Source: Acetomicrobium flavidum (GTDB taxonomy: Bacteria > Synergistota > Synergistia > Synergistales > Acetomicrobiaceae). From it: DNA of 64,000 nt. The notes under the pieces were generated by a model. That model was not told the origin of the DNA, ran no database searches, and was given only the letters and a program-made list of their open reading frames with translations. Positions 21,001-28,869 of the stretch are shown here, piece by piece (the stretch's first letter is position 1; every line of letters starts with the position of its first letter). The stretch is from positions 1,450,001 to 1,514,000 of the forward strand of contig NZ_FSQZ01000001.1 of assembly GCF_900129645.1 (NCBI RefSeq), read 5' to 3'. A program made the position numbers and the translations under genes.

Positions 21001-21097
21001 TACCCTGATACTGGTGCCCGTGGTATATAGCCTAGTCGAAGAGAAGATACGCCGCAAACCCAGGTTTGCCGAAGCAAAGGGAGGATTGTCCCGATGA
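17999..21097 (+). CDS. RND-family multidrug efflux permease (AcrB/HAE-like)
   Basis: 1032 residues, full length. The typical RND plan is present: TM1 at the N-terminus (PITTLMIFLAVLLIGGVSLIG), the first periplasmic porter loop, a TM2-6 cluster around residues 325-480 with VASGMVVDNAIVATDQV in TM4, the second porter loop, and a C-terminal TM cluster with GTVVNNAIVLVDYVN. The TM4 aspartates needed for proton relay appear present. It pumps hydrophobic substrates from membrane or periplasm using the proton (or sodium) gradient. Substrate is unknown. Confidence 0.95.
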   Translation: MTPWEFAVKKPITTLMIFLAVLLIGGVSLIGIRVDLLPEYEPPIILAITTWQGAAASDVEQEVTKEVEDRMATIQGLDKLTSTSSDGVSAVVLRFKWGEDLDARMGDARDQINVIRRNLPDDADDPILIKVSSSAMPIMLVIFKAGPTFPGLYHLVDNDVTKQVQQVPGVGSVSVFGGERREIQILFDAEKLKAFNLSPQQIYSILQQEHYNLPAGSFKEGLMEYQIRVPGRFKLPSDMGYTIVGTFNGKPIYLKDVAKVVDGYQEPTTFGWSDGARSVVMMVTKNTDANTVQVINGVKTRLQEIKSTILPPDVDYFIGYDQSKFILNSLSQLASTLLYGIILVFIVTYVFLRRMPGTLAICGAIPFSLIATFIVMRLMGYTVNLMTLSALTVASGMVVDNAIVATDQVIYHIEQGEKREIASVLGAGEVGGALMGSTLTTLAVLIPLIFITGLVGIFFSSLSVVMSLSIALSWVVSLTFIPMVGSKTFKTREDKFFIHRYTKRYLAILEHYYALTIDWALRNRKKVIALAGLCVFFTIWAFSVIGTELVPKSDTGSIRVSFRLPEGTRVEETERVAKELMTYAMNNIPELENVFIYGGSSGSGIGALRGESSNTGNVGIELIPKGERKRSGFQVASQVREYLNNKPGFEAVSSGLSSPIMTGGSSKPIVIELYGDDINELLQIGDMVKKKIEQIPGAVDVEVAQKTSRPEVWVDVDKQRAALLGVRTSDIAHALRDYYYGVQLDEDYWQGADNYEVWLRLDPEQRHSWDTLNKLLVPSVSGEMIRLTNVAKLSEEAGPPEIHRKNRQRYITIELDTEGRSLGQVAGDVQNVLKELNLPIRTDISGDVEDLRDTFRQMAFLILLGMILVYMVMSGQYEAFLDPFVIMFSVPFALTGAVGGLLLTGQYLSLMGLLGIIMLIGTVVNNAIVLVDYVNLLRARGYTMYQALVEGGERRLRPILMTTLTTIFGMLPMAISRGEGAEIWRPLAISVSGGLCFSTLVTLILVPVVYSLVEEKIRRKPRFAEAKGGLSR

Positions 21098-21390
21098 AAT
21101 TCATTTGGATATTTTGTAACCAAAGCATTGCGCCTGAAATCCTTGATCTGCTCGATAGCTTAGGGGTAGATGGATATACTGTTTGGAGGCACGTACTGGG
21201 CCATCATCGCGGCTGTCGTACCCATTGGGGCGATGCGGTTTGGCCCGGAGAGAACTGGGCCATATTGGTCGTAGATAACGCTGACAAGGCGTGGTATGTG
21301 GTTGAGGAGCTAAAAAAGATGAAACAGCGTCGTGCAATACATAATGCAGGTTTGCGTGCTTTCGTGCAAGACGGGGAGCTTATGGTATAA
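21094..21390 (+). CDS. PG0541-like small protein of RND operon
   Basis: 98 residues. It resembles the transporter-associated PG0541 family, small soluble proteins with a ferredoxin-like, PII-related fold that often follow RND pump genes. Visible features are IFCNQSIAPEILDLLDSLGV at the start and a central GHHRGCRTHWGD segment rich in His and Cys that could bind metal or ligand. It overlaps the pump gene by 4 bases (ATGA), so expression is coupled. A sensory or gating role is an inference from fold and location. tRNA-Thr starts 14 bases after its stop. Confidence 0.7.
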   Translation: MKFIWIFCNQSIAPEILDLLDSLGVDGYTVWRHVLGHHRGCRTHWGDAVWPGENWAILVVDNADKAWYVVEELKKMKQRRAIHNAGLRAFVQDGELMV

Positions 21391-21404
21391 TCTAACTTGC
21401 CAGT

Positions 21405-21480
21405 GCCGGTGTAGCTCAACAGGCAGAGCAGCTGACTTGTAATCAGCAGGTTGGCGGTTCAAGTCCGCCCGCCGGCTCCA
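21405..21480 (+). tRNA. tRNA-Thr (anticodon TGT)
   Basis: The acceptor stem GCCGGTG pairs with CGCCGGC (one G-T pair). The anticodon stem-loop CTGACTTGTAATCAG carries TGT, and the T-arm is GGCGGTTCAAGTCCGCC. CCA is encoded. It lies 14 bases after the RND operon. Confidence 0.95.
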
Positions 21481-21493
21481 ATATGTAAGAAAG

Positions 21494-21527
21494 CGGGAGA
21501 TAAGCTTGGCTATCTCCCGTTTGTTTT
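21494..21527 (+). terminator. Terminator after tRNA-Thr
   Basis: CGGGAGATA (21494-21502) pairs with TATCTCCCG (21511-21519) across an 8-base loop and is followed by TTTGTTTTT. A standard intrinsic terminator. Confidence 0.85.
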
Positions 21528-21550
21528 TAATGTAGGTTTAGAATCGAATA

Positions 21551-21613
21551 TTGGAATTATAATCGAAAAAGGGTTATAGTTTAGGTGTACGCTGTACCAT
21601 ATGGTACCATATG
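21551..21613 (+). promoter_or_regulatory. Promoter plus 16-bp palindromic operator
   Basis: A promoter TTGGAA (21551-21556), 18 bases, TATAGT (21575-21580) precedes the aminotransferase gene. Just downstream is the exact palindrome CATATGGTACCATATG (21598-21613), between the expected transcription start and the SD. A GGT-ACC core is typical of some GntR-family operators. The regulator is not identified. Confidence 0.5.
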
Positions 21614-21632
21614 CGAAGGAGGTAGAAACAGC

Positions 21633-22802
21633 ATGCTTAAGCCACACAAGCTTGTGATGATACCGGGGCCTACGCCAGTGGTACGATCCATTCAAGATCA
21701 GATGGGAAGAGAGACGATAGCCTTCGGAGATGCCCAATTTATTGAGGATTTTAGAAGCGTCGTGAAGGATTTAAAGGAGCTTTGGCGGTGCGATGGCCAG
21801 GCATTTGTCATCGCAGGTTCGGGGACTCTGGCCATGGAAATGGCCATGGCTAACATATCTAAGCCAGGCGATTCAGTGCTAGTATGTTCGAACGGCTTTT
21901 TTGGCGACAGGTACGTGGACATATGCAGGCGTCGCGGATTGCAAGTAGATGTCATCAGCGCTCCATGGGGAAAGTCGGTAACGCCCGAGGATGTAGAAGG
22001 TAAATTGTCTAAGAAAAAATACGATATCGTAACGGCAACCCATGTCGAGACTTCGACCGGCGTCATGGCTCCTATAGCTGAGATAGGAAAAATTACGAAA
22101 GAACATGATGCCCTTTTTGTCGTCGATGGCGTAGCAGCGACTGGTGGCGCAGAAGAATACTTGGATACCATGGGAATTGACGTATTGATCAGCTGTTCCC
22201 AGAAGGCCTTTGGGGTGGCTCCAGGGCTGGCCTTGCTTTGGGCTTCCAAGAAAGCTTTGGACAAACGTAAATCCCTTGGAACCATCGTAGATTCCTACAT
22301 GGATTTCGAGAAGTGGTTGCCGGTCATGGAAGATCCGTCTAAATATTGGGGTACGCCTCCCATTAATTTAATATGGGCATTGAAACAATCTTTAGAGATA
22401 ATAAAGGAAGAAGGCCTCGAAGAAAGATATGCTCGCCATAAGAAGCAAGCTGCTGTGGTCGACGAAGCCGTCTCATCCATGGGATTTTCCGTGCTTGCCG
22501 ATAAAGCCTTTAGGGCCCCGACCTTGGCGGTATATTTATATCCCGAAGAGGCAGGCATTGATGATGCCAAATTTAGAGCCATAGCGGCTGACGAAGGAAT
22601 TTATATAGCTGGCTGTCTTGGAAATTATGCAGGCAAAGGCTTTAGGATGGGCCATATGGGAAATATAGATAAACACATATTGATATCAGCTGTTGCAGCT
22701 ATAGAAAGGACTGCGGTGCGAAATGGAATTAAGTTGGAGCTAGGTAGGGCATTGGGCATTTTGCAAAGGGGTTTGATAGAAGAAAGTATCAATCAGATCT
22801 AG
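21633..22802 (+). CDS. Class V aminotransferase (serine/alanine-glyoxylate type)
   Basis: 389 residues. A fold-type I PLP enzyme of the small-subunit family that includes alanine-glyoxylate and serine-pyruvate aminotransferases and 2-aminoethylphosphonate relatives. Features are the N-terminal PGPTPV, AGSGTLAMEMAMAN near 61-74, D165 (VVDGVAATGG) and the PLP lysine K191 (SCSQKAFGVAPGLA). It probably transfers amino groups between alanine or serine and glyoxylate or pyruvate. ATG 21633 has GAAGGAGG 9 bases upstream. An in-frame extension to 21585 runs through the palindromic operator and is rejected. It is flanked by two tRNA genes. Confidence 0.88.
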   Translation: MLKPHKLVMIPGPTPVVRSIQDQMGRETIAFGDAQFIEDFRSVVKDLKELWRCDGQAFVIAGSGTLAMEMAMANISKPGDSVLVCSNGFFGDRYVDICRRRGLQVDVISAPWGKSVTPEDVEGKLSKKKYDIVTATHVETSTGVMAPIAEIGKITKEHDALFVVDGVAATGGAEEYLDTMGIDVLISCSQKAFGVAPGLALLWASKKALDKRKSLGTIVDSYMDFEKWLPVMEDPSKYWGTPPINLIWALKQSLEIIKEEGLEERYARHKKQAAVVDEAVSSMGFSVLADKAFRAPTLAVYLYPEEAGIDDAKFRAIAADEGIYIAGCLGNYAGKGFRMGHMGNIDKHILISAVAAIERTAVRNGIKLELGRALGILQRGLIEESINQI

Positions 22803-22839
22803 ACGCGCGCTTAATCTTGTGGTATCTTTACTTCGCGAT

Positions 22840-22927
22840 GCCGGGGTGGCGGAACAGGTAGACGCAGTGGACTCAAAATCCACCGGTACTTGGTACTGTG
22901 CGGGTTCGAGTCCCGCCCCCGGCACCA
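22840..22927 (+). tRNA. tRNA-Leu (anticodon CAA)
   Basis: Class II tRNA. The acceptor stem GCCGGGG pairs with CCCCGGC, and the anticodon stem-loop GTGGACTCAAAATCCAC carries CAA. A long variable arm (CGGTACTTGGTACTGT) and the T-arm GCGGGTTCGAGTCCCGC follow. CCA is encoded. Confidence 0.95.
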
Positions 22928-22945
22928 AAGATAAGGTGCTCTTAA

Positions 22946-22981
22946 AAATCTCCCCCTTTACCATTATTAAGGGGGAGATTT
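22946..22981. terminator. Hairpin terminator after tRNA-Leu
   Basis: AAATCTCCCCCTT (22946-22958) pairs exactly with AAGGGGGAGATTT (22969-22981) across a 10-base loop. The following TCTATTTATAT is only moderately T-rich. Confidence 0.7.
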
Positions 22982-23064
22982 CTATTTATATGCAATTCGT
23001 TTTTGGAATTCTACCTAATGTATCCATTTAAGATATCAGAATATATAGACATTATACTATTTGC

Positions 23065-23093
23065 TTGACATTGATCATTTTATCACATACTAT
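23065..23093 (+). promoter_or_regulatory. Sigma70-type promoter for the AGCS symporter
   Basis: TTGACA (23065-23070) is followed after 17 bases by TACTAT (23088-23093), about 47 bases before the GTG start. Only this promoter and the SD stand out in the 158-base gap after the tRNA-Leu terminator. Confidence 0.6.
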
Positions 23094-23139
23094 TTTGTAG
23101 TAAATGTATTATGTATTGTGTATGTAGGAGGTGCGGCAA

Positions 23140-24483
23140 GTGGATGTTCTTGACATCATAAAATTCATCAACAGTATTTTATGGAATTATGTGTTGATCT
23201 TCTTGCTATGTGGAACAGGTATTTATTATACATTTCGTTTAAGATTCGTGCAAGTTCGTTACTTTACAAAAGCATTAAATCAAGTCTTTGGCGGTATTAA
23301 ATTCTTTGGTGAAAAGGCAGGAAAGGAAGGTATGTCTTCGTTTCAGTCTCTTGCAACTGCAATTGCTGCCCAGGTGGGCACAGGTAATTTGGCTGGGGCA
23401 GCGACAGCAATTGTTTCTGGTGGGCCTGGTGCCATTTTATGGATGTGGATGAGCGCCTTCTTTGGAATGGGCACCATATTTGCCGAGGCGATACTTGCGC
23501 AGGTGTATAAGAAAAAGGATTTGGATGGCCAAGTGGTCGGAGGGCCTGCCTATTATATAAGCAGCGGATTTGGAAGCAGAAAGCTTGCCGTGTTTTTCTC
23601 CGTTGCCATAATTGTAGCTCTAGGTTTCATAGGCAATATGGTGCAGTCAAATTCAATAAGTGATGCCTTTGAAAAGGCCTTTAACATTCCTAGCCTGTAT
23701 GTGGGAATAGGTTTAGCCATACTGGGCGGCCTGATATTTTTTGGAGGAATTGGTCGAATTGTTTCTTTTACGGAAAAAATAGTTCCTATAATGGCTGTAC
23801 TGTATATTGTTGGGGGACTCTGTGTATTATTTATGAACCTGGATATGATCATTCCGGCATTTAAGATGATCTTCGTCGGTGCCTTTAATCCCAGGGCTGC
23901 CACAGGAGGCTTGATAGGTGCGACTGTCAAAGAAGCTGTAAGATACGGGGTGGCCAGAGGCCTATTTTCCAACGAAGCAGGAATGGGTTCTACGCCACAT
24001 GCTCACGCGGTAGCGAAGGTGCGTTATCCTGCCGAGCAGGGTCTGGCCGCTATGATTGGCGTATTTGTGGCTACGTTCATTGTAGTAAATATGACAGTGT
24101 TCGTCATTCTTGCTACAGGCGTACTCGACGGACAAACAACGGGTATAGCCCTCACGCAGAAGGCCTTTACGAGTGCCTTCGGTGCCTTTGGCGACACCTT
24201 TGTGGCTATATGTTTATTTTTCTTTGCCTTTTCTACTGTCGTGGGGTGGTATTACTTTGGTGAGGCAAACATACGCTACCTTTTTAAGCTAAAAGGTCTC
24301 ACGCCTTATAGGATTTTAGTCATGCTTTTTATAGTTTTGGGTGCTACTTTGAAGGTGGAACTGGTATGGGAGTTGGCCGATACTTTTAATGGTTTGATGG
24401 TCATACCTAACCTTATTGCGTTGTTGGGATTGGCTAAAGTCGTTTCCAGAGAGCTTGAAAAATTCTCTGAATGTGAAAAATAA
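23140..24483 (+). CDS. Sodium:alanine/glycine symporter (AGCS family)
   Basis: 447 residues with about 10-11 hydrophobic helices. Family signatures include FQSLATAIAAQVGTGNLAGAATA and SNEAGMGSTPHAHA. AGCS carriers import alanine or glycine with Na+ (or H+) across the inner membrane. The start is taken as GTG 23140 (MDVLDIIKF) with AGGAGGTG ending 6 bases upstream, rather than the in-frame GTG 23131, which lies within that SD. It is monocistronic, bounded by a promoter at 23065 and a long hairpin at 24551. Amino-acid uptake fits a peptide-fermenting lifestyle. Confidence 0.94.
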   Translation: MDVLDIIKFINSILWNYVLIFLLCGTGIYYTFRLRFVQVRYFTKALNQVFGGIKFFGEKAGKEGMSSFQSLATAIAAQVGTGNLAGAATAIVSGGPGAILWMWMSAFFGMGTIFAEAILAQVYKKKDLDGQVVGGPAYYISSGFGSRKLAVFFSVAIIVALGFIGNMVQSNSISDAFEKAFNIPSLYVGIGLAILGGLIFFGGIGRIVSFTEKIVPIMAVLYIVGGLCVLFMNLDMIIPAFKMIFVGAFNPRAATGGLIGATVKEAVRYGVARGLFSNEAGMGSTPHAHAVAKVRYPAEQGLAAMIGVFVATFIVVNMTVFVILATGVLDGQTTGIALTQKAFTSAFGAFGDTFVAICLFFFAFSTVVGWYYFGEANIRYLFKLKGLTPYRILVMLFIVLGATLKVELVWELADTFNGLMVIPNLIALLGLAKVVSRELEKFSECEK

Positions 24484-24550
24484 ATTGTTGATGAGGCTAC
24501 TGTAGAAAGGTGTATATGGATTAAATTGGTCCTTTATGTCGCGATAGCAG

Positions 24551-24597
24551 TAATATTTAAGCAGGAAAGACGTAACGTCTTTCCTGCTTAAATATTA
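24551..24597. terminator. Long near-perfect palindrome after the symporter gene
   Basis: Arms 24551-24573 and 24575-24597 (23 bases each) are exact reverse complements around one central A. It lies 67 bases after the symporter stop. It is probably a strong transcription terminator, although the downstream sequence is AT-rich rather than a clean T-run. Confidence 0.6.
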
Positions 24598-24688
24598 TCC
24601 TAAGACCGTGGGATCTTTAAAGGGTAGTGGATAGGATTTCCCGAAGCAGTTATACTTATAATCAAGAAAAAAGAAAGGGGTTTTATTC

Positions 24689-25639
24689 ATGTCTACCATT
24701 TTAGTAACGGGGGGAGCTGGCTTTATTGGATCTCATATTTCAGATGCTCTTATCGACGATGGACATAAGGTCGTTGTGGTAGATGACCTTTCACAGGGCA
24801 ACCTTAAGAATCTTAACCCAAATGCTGTATTTTACAGACTCGATATATGTGATCCTTCTTTAGAGTTAGTATTTGAGAAAGAGCGTCCAGAGTATGTGTG
24901 TCATCACGCAGCTCAAATTGACGTTCGAAAATCAGTTGTTGACCCAATGTATGACGCCAGGGTCAATATAAATGGTTTTCTCAATATCCTGTCCTGTTCG
25001 GTAAAAAGAGGAGTTAAGGGGGTAATATTCGCATCATCTGGCGGTGTCGTTTACGGCGAACCTGAGGTCTTGCCGGTGCCGGAAGTTCATCCTAAAGGTC
25101 CCCTTTCGCCCTACGGCGTGAGTAAACTGTCATCTGAGTATTATTTATACTACTACAACAAGGTTTTTGGACTTCCCTATATAGCCCTCAGATACGCCAA
25201 TGTATATGGCCCCAGGCAGGATCCGCTTGGAGAAGCCGGTGTCGTTGCAATATTTTCTAATAAAATGTTGCGGGGTGAAGTTCCTACAATATATGGCGAT
25301 GGCAATCAAGTTAGAGATTACGTTTATGTGGGCGATGTGGCAAGAGCAAACCTTCTTTCTCTGCGACAATTGGATAGCATTTCTCTTCCTTCCTCCATAG
25401 ACGATCATGCCTTCAATATAGGCACATCGGTGGGAACTTCAGTCAATGAATTGTATTCGTTGTTAAGCAGCATAATCGGCTTTAAAGAAAGAGCTATACA
25501 CGACGAGCCGAGAAAAGGAGAGCTATACAGGACTTTTTTGAACATCGATAAAGCCAAGGACAAGTTGGGGTTTAAACCTTCCGTTTCTTTACGCGATGGC
25601 TTAGAAATGACAGTAAATTATTTCAGAGCGATGAAGTAA
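24689..25639 (+). CDS. galE: NAD-dependent sugar epimerase (UDP-glucose 4-epimerase-like)
   Basis: 316 residues, an extended short-chain dehydrogenase. It has the Rossmann motif VTGGAGFIGSH near residues 6-16, the catalytic YGVSK (Y-x-x-x-K) near 148 preceded by ASSGGVVYGE, and ALRYANVYGPRQDP. Such enzymes interconvert UDP-glucose and UDP-galactose or related sugars for envelope polysaccharide. The exact nucleotide sugar cannot be read from sequence alone, so the symbol is provisional. SD AAAGGGG precedes ATG 24689. It has its own upstream region after the long hairpin. Confidence 0.82.
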   Translation: MSTILVTGGAGFIGSHISDALIDDGHKVVVVDDLSQGNLKNLNPNAVFYRLDICDPSLELVFEKERPEYVCHHAAQIDVRKSVVDPMYDARVNINGFLNILSCSVKRGVKGVIFASSGGVVYGEPEVLPVPEVHPKGPLSPYGVSKLSSEYYLYYYNKVFGLPYIALRYANVYGPRQDPLGEAGVVAIFSNKMLRGEVPTIYGDGNQVRDYVYVGDVARANLLSLRQLDSISLPSSIDDHAFNIGTSVGTSVNELYSLLSSIIGFKERAIHDEPRKGELYRTFLNIDKAKDKLGFKPSVSLRDGLEMTVNYFRAMK

Positions 25640-25663
25640 ACCTGAACTTAGGGGTGGATTTAA

Positions 25664-26002
25664 ATGACTATGCAAGGAATAAAAAAAGATCTTGCCAAAA
25701 GGGCTGCCAAGGCAATGGTGCCGCGTTTGAGGGAGGAATTTTTAAGTAAGGGTGGCCTCATTGAAGAATTCGACGAGGAGCTGGCAACAAGGAGAGTATG
25801 TAATTTTTTTGAGTCCCAGCCCCCCGTATTTTGGGATCAAATTGCCATCAATGAAAGCGCTTCTTTAGACGACGTTGCGCAGGATATTGCCGACAGCCTG
25901 GAAGAGGCAATTTATCTGGAGGAGATGTCGGCACAGGATATCATCCAAATGCTCGAGGATGAAGAAGGTATATCGCAAAGGCTAAAGAGCGTTAAACGTT
26001 GA
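25664..26002 (+). CDS. Uncharacterised acidic helical protein
   Basis: 112 residues; no family recognised. It looks cytosolic: no signal peptide or membrane segment, a basic N-terminal third (KKDLAKRAAKAMVPRLREE) and a strongly acidic C-terminal half (SLEEAIYLEEMSAQDIIQMLEDEEG), mostly helical in appearance with a single cysteine. SD GGGGTGG precedes ATG 25664. It lies 24 bases after the epimerase gene and is probably co-transcribed. It faces the Usp gene convergently with a 20-base gap. Confidence 0.7.
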   Translation: MTMQGIKKDLAKRAAKAMVPRLREEFLSKGGLIEEFDEELATRRVCNFFESQPPVFWDQIAINESASLDDVAQDIADSLEEAIYLEEMSAQDIIQMLEDEEGISQRLKSVKR

Positions 26003-26022
26003 CATGTTAAGCTACTAGGCAA

Positions 26023-26484
26023 TTACATTATCTCAAAACCAGGACGATAAATAAGAACTGAACATGGAGCATGGCGAGCAATGGTTGTCGTGGTGCTTCC
26101 AATTAAGATGTGCTCCATCGTGCTATGTCCCTTATATGCAACGATGATGAGAGAAACGTTCTCTTCCTTCGCCTTTTGAATTATGACTTCCCCGGGAGAA
26201 CCTTCTTCTATCAGGATCTTGTGCTCATGTACAGGTAGATCTTTGAACTGATCCTCTGCCTTCTGAATCCAATAAGATATCTTTTTGTGAGCTATTTGTT
26301 TAACTTCATCTCCAATTTGGGGCGGGATCCAGGGCTCATAACCCCTCCATAGAGAAGAAAGACGTGGCAGTACGTGAATATATATCACTTCATCATTAAG
26401 TCGATGTGCTATGCTGTGGGAATAGGCTATCAATGATTCCGACATCTTGCTTAAATCAACGCCGACAAGGATCTTTCTCGCCAT
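26023..26484 (-). CDS. Universal stress protein, UspA family
   Basis: 153 residues from the ATG at 26484 (MARKILVGVDLSK), chosen because GGGGTGA lies 8 bases upstream. An in-frame extension to 26517 has no SD. The Usp fold shows the N-terminal ILVGVDLSKMSESLIAYS strand-loop-helix and, near the C-terminus, the G-x2-G-x9-G-(S/T) nucleotide-binding pattern (YKGHSTMEHILIGSTTTTI), so ATP binding is plausible. Usp proteins accumulate under starvation and stress. It is downstream of glnN on the same strand, 111 bases away. Confidence 0.88.
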   Translation of the reverse strand: MARKILVGVDLSKMSESLIAYSHSIAHRLNDEVIYIHVLPRLSSLWRGYEPWIPPQIGDEVKQIAHKKISYWIQKAEDQFKDLPVHEHKILIEEGSPGEVIIQKAKEENVSLIIVAYKGHSTMEHILIGSTTTTIARHAPCSVLIYRPGFEIM

Positions 26485-26595
26485 CTGTATCATCACCCCG
26501 CTTTTTAGTATTTTCATACATTCTCCTCACGGAATATTTTAAAATCTAATGCATGAAAGAAGCGAAAAACAGTAATACATATTTAATACCTAAAT

Positions 26596-28707
26596 CTATT
26601 GTATCACAAGTAAATCCCTGTACGGCGGATATGGTTGAATGTCATCGCTTATCCATGCCTCCGCTGCGTCGCTTAGGGCACGAATTTCATTCATCAGCTT
26701 TAAACCGTCATGTGTCATCAGCGATGCACTTTCATCGAGGTTTGTCTCTGAGATCTTCTTACGAAATTGACCCAGTTCTTTTAGTTTTTTAATTAATTGC
26801 TCTTTGGTTTCACATAGAGACCTTATTTGTCCTCTCCAACACTCGAAGTCTTCATCGTATAAGCTTATTGCCCTTTCGAAAGCATTACCCTCCTGGGTGA
26901 TTTGTTTGGATATGCTGGGCAATATTCCTCTACGTATCATATCTTCCATAACGGCCATTTCTACGTCGACGGTCTTTATGTATTGCTCGAGGCGTGTCTC
27001 GTAGTAGGCGGTGATCTCTCTGTCCGTCATTATCCCCAAATTCGAAAGAAGTTCTCTGTTTTCCGGGATCAGGTAATATGATAACGCCTCCGGCGTCGTA
27101 TTTGCGATGGGAAGTCCTCTCCGGACAGCCTCTTCATGCCATGATTCGTCATAACAATTCCCTTCAAATCGTACATTGGCGCTTTCTTTCGCTACACCAC
27201 GTAGGACATCAAGGGTAGCGTCAGTGATATCGCTGCTGCCAAGTCGACTTTCGATCCTGTTTGTTATCTCTTCAATGCCCCAAGCCCATATGGCAAGTAG
27301 CATAGTAAGTGGCCCTGCGATGGATTGGGATGCCCCCGTTGCACGAAATTCGAACTTGTTGCCGGTAAATGCAAGCGGAGCAGTGCGGTTTCGATCGGAG
27401 TTTTCCTTTTTAATGGACGGCAGTTTGTTTAATCCCAAATCCATCATCCCGCTCGTCGGGATCTCTTCGGGAAAGCCCTCCTCTAAGCGGTCTAAAACGT
27501 CTGTGAGGGTATTTCCGAGATAGATGCTCATTATCGCGGGAGGTGCTTCAAATCCGCCCAATCTGTGCATATTGCCGGGGGAAGCGACAGATGCCCTAAG
27601 CAGGGAGCTATATTTTGATACCCCCAAGATCAAGGCTCCCAAAAAAGCAAGAAATTGCACATTTCTGCGTTGATTATTTGATGGCTCTAATAAATTAAAA
27701 CCTTCGCTGTCCAAAAGCGATACGTTTGTATGTTTGCCGCTGCCGTTTATTCCGGCAAAGGGCTTTTCGTGTAACAGCAAACGCAAATTGTGATGGCGAG
27801 CTATCCTTTTCATTAGAGTCATCATTATTTGGTTTTGGTCAGTTGCTAGATTTGCCTCGGTAAATTGTGGCGCAAATTCGAACTGACATGGTGCAGTTTC
27901 GTCATGCCTTGTCTTCACGGCTATACCGAGCTTATGCATTTCTATTTCCACATCGTCCATGTAGGCCAATACCCTGGGATGGATTGCACCAAAATAATGA
28001 TCTTCCAATTGTTGGCCCTTTGGAGGAGGGCAACCCAAAATCGTACGGCCACACAGGACTATATCTGGACGTCTCCTGGCCAATGTCTCGTCTATCAAAA
28101 AAAACTCCTGCTCAGCGCCTACGGTGACCTTAACCCATCGCACGCCTCTGTTGCCAAAGAGTCGCATTAATTTCAGGGATCTCTCCTCTATGGCCGTTAT
28201 TGCCTTTAAAAGTGGCATTTTCATGTCCAACGGGGTGCCATCCCAGGAAAGGAATATAGAGGGAATACAAAGCGTCCCGCCTTTTTCGGTCGGTATTATG
28301 AAAGCCGGGCTTGTGGGATCCCATGCCGTATAACCTCGTGCTTCGAAGGTGCTTCTCATACCTCCTGACGGAAGAGACGATGCATCAGGTTCACCCTGAA
28401 TGAGTTCACTTCCAGTGAAGGTTTCTAGGGGTGTTCCTTTCTCATCGACAGATAGAAACGCCATATGTTTTTCGGCAGTCAGTTCTGTTCTTGGATGAAA
28501 CCAATGAGCATAGTGCGTTGCACCAAGCGATGTCGCCCATTCCTTCATTGCCGCGGCGACTACGTCGGCTATTCGAATGTTTAATTTTTGCGGCCCTCCG
28601 TTTAGAGCATTGGTGAGCTGTTCAAATACATTTTTGGGCAAGCGTTCTCGCATTACCTTTTCACTGAATACGTAACGCCCAAAATAAGATGTGGGCCTGT
28701 CCAACAT
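26596..28707 (-). CDS. glnN: Glutamine synthetase type III
   Basis: 703 residues, the length of GSIII, far longer than GSI or GSII. It forms glutamine from glutamate, ammonia and ATP. Visible blocks are the GSIII N-terminal region (PTSYFGRYVFSEKVMRERLP), the ammonium-site segment VGAEQEFFLID, the glutamate-site GINGSGKHTNVSL and RTAPLAFTGNKFEFRA. GSIII is typical of Bacteroidetes, cyanobacteria and some anaerobes. AGGAGGTGGTTC precedes ATG 28707. Upstream on the minus strand are AT-rich -10-like sequences (TATATA near 28741-28755). Confidence 0.95.
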   Translation of the reverse strand: MLDRPTSYFGRYVFSEKVMRERLPKNVFEQLTNALNGGPQKLNIRIADVVAAAMKEWATSLGATHYAHWFHPRTELTAEKHMAFLSVDEKGTPLETFTGSELIQGEPDASSLPSGGMRSTFEARGYTAWDPTSPAFIIPTEKGGTLCIPSIFLSWDGTPLDMKMPLLKAITAIEERSLKLMRLFGNRGVRWVKVTVGAEQEFFLIDETLARRRPDIVLCGRTILGCPPPKGQQLEDHYFGAIHPRVLAYMDDVEIEMHKLGIAVKTRHDETAPCQFEFAPQFTEANLATDQNQIMMTLMKRIARHHNLRLLLHEKPFAGINGSGKHTNVSLLDSEGFNLLEPSNNQRRNVQFLAFLGALILGVSKYSSLLRASVASPGNMHRLGGFEAPPAIMSIYLGNTLTDVLDRLEEGFPEEIPTSGMMDLGLNKLPSIKKENSDRNRTAPLAFTGNKFEFRATGASQSIAGPLTMLLAIWAWGIEEITNRIESRLGSSDITDATLDVLRGVAKESANVRFEGNCYDESWHEEAVRRGLPIANTTPEALSYYLIPENRELLSNLGIMTDREITAYYETRLEQYIKTVDVEMAVMEDMIRRGILPSISKQITQEGNAFERAISLYDEDFECWRGQIRSLCETKEQLIKKLKELGQFRKKISETNLDESASLMTHDGLKLMNEIRALSDAAEAWISDDIQPYPPYRDLLVIQ

Positions 28708-28869
28708 GAACCACCTCCTGCAGGATAACCATAAAGCTGATATATAGCATATATAAGCACCCTAGCGCAAGATGTCTAAAAGACTTTTGCCATTGATCGT
28801 CGAAAATATTTTTAATGTATCAATCTATTTTTGTATAATGAAAATAAGATAGAGTCAATATATGGTTCA

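Noticed and set aside
21698-22285. Minus-strand ORF of 195 codons
   Set aside because: It lies within the class V aminotransferase gene, with no family similarity of its own.
22946-22981. Mobile repeat element
   Set aside because: A simple hairpin directly after a tRNA is explained as a terminator.
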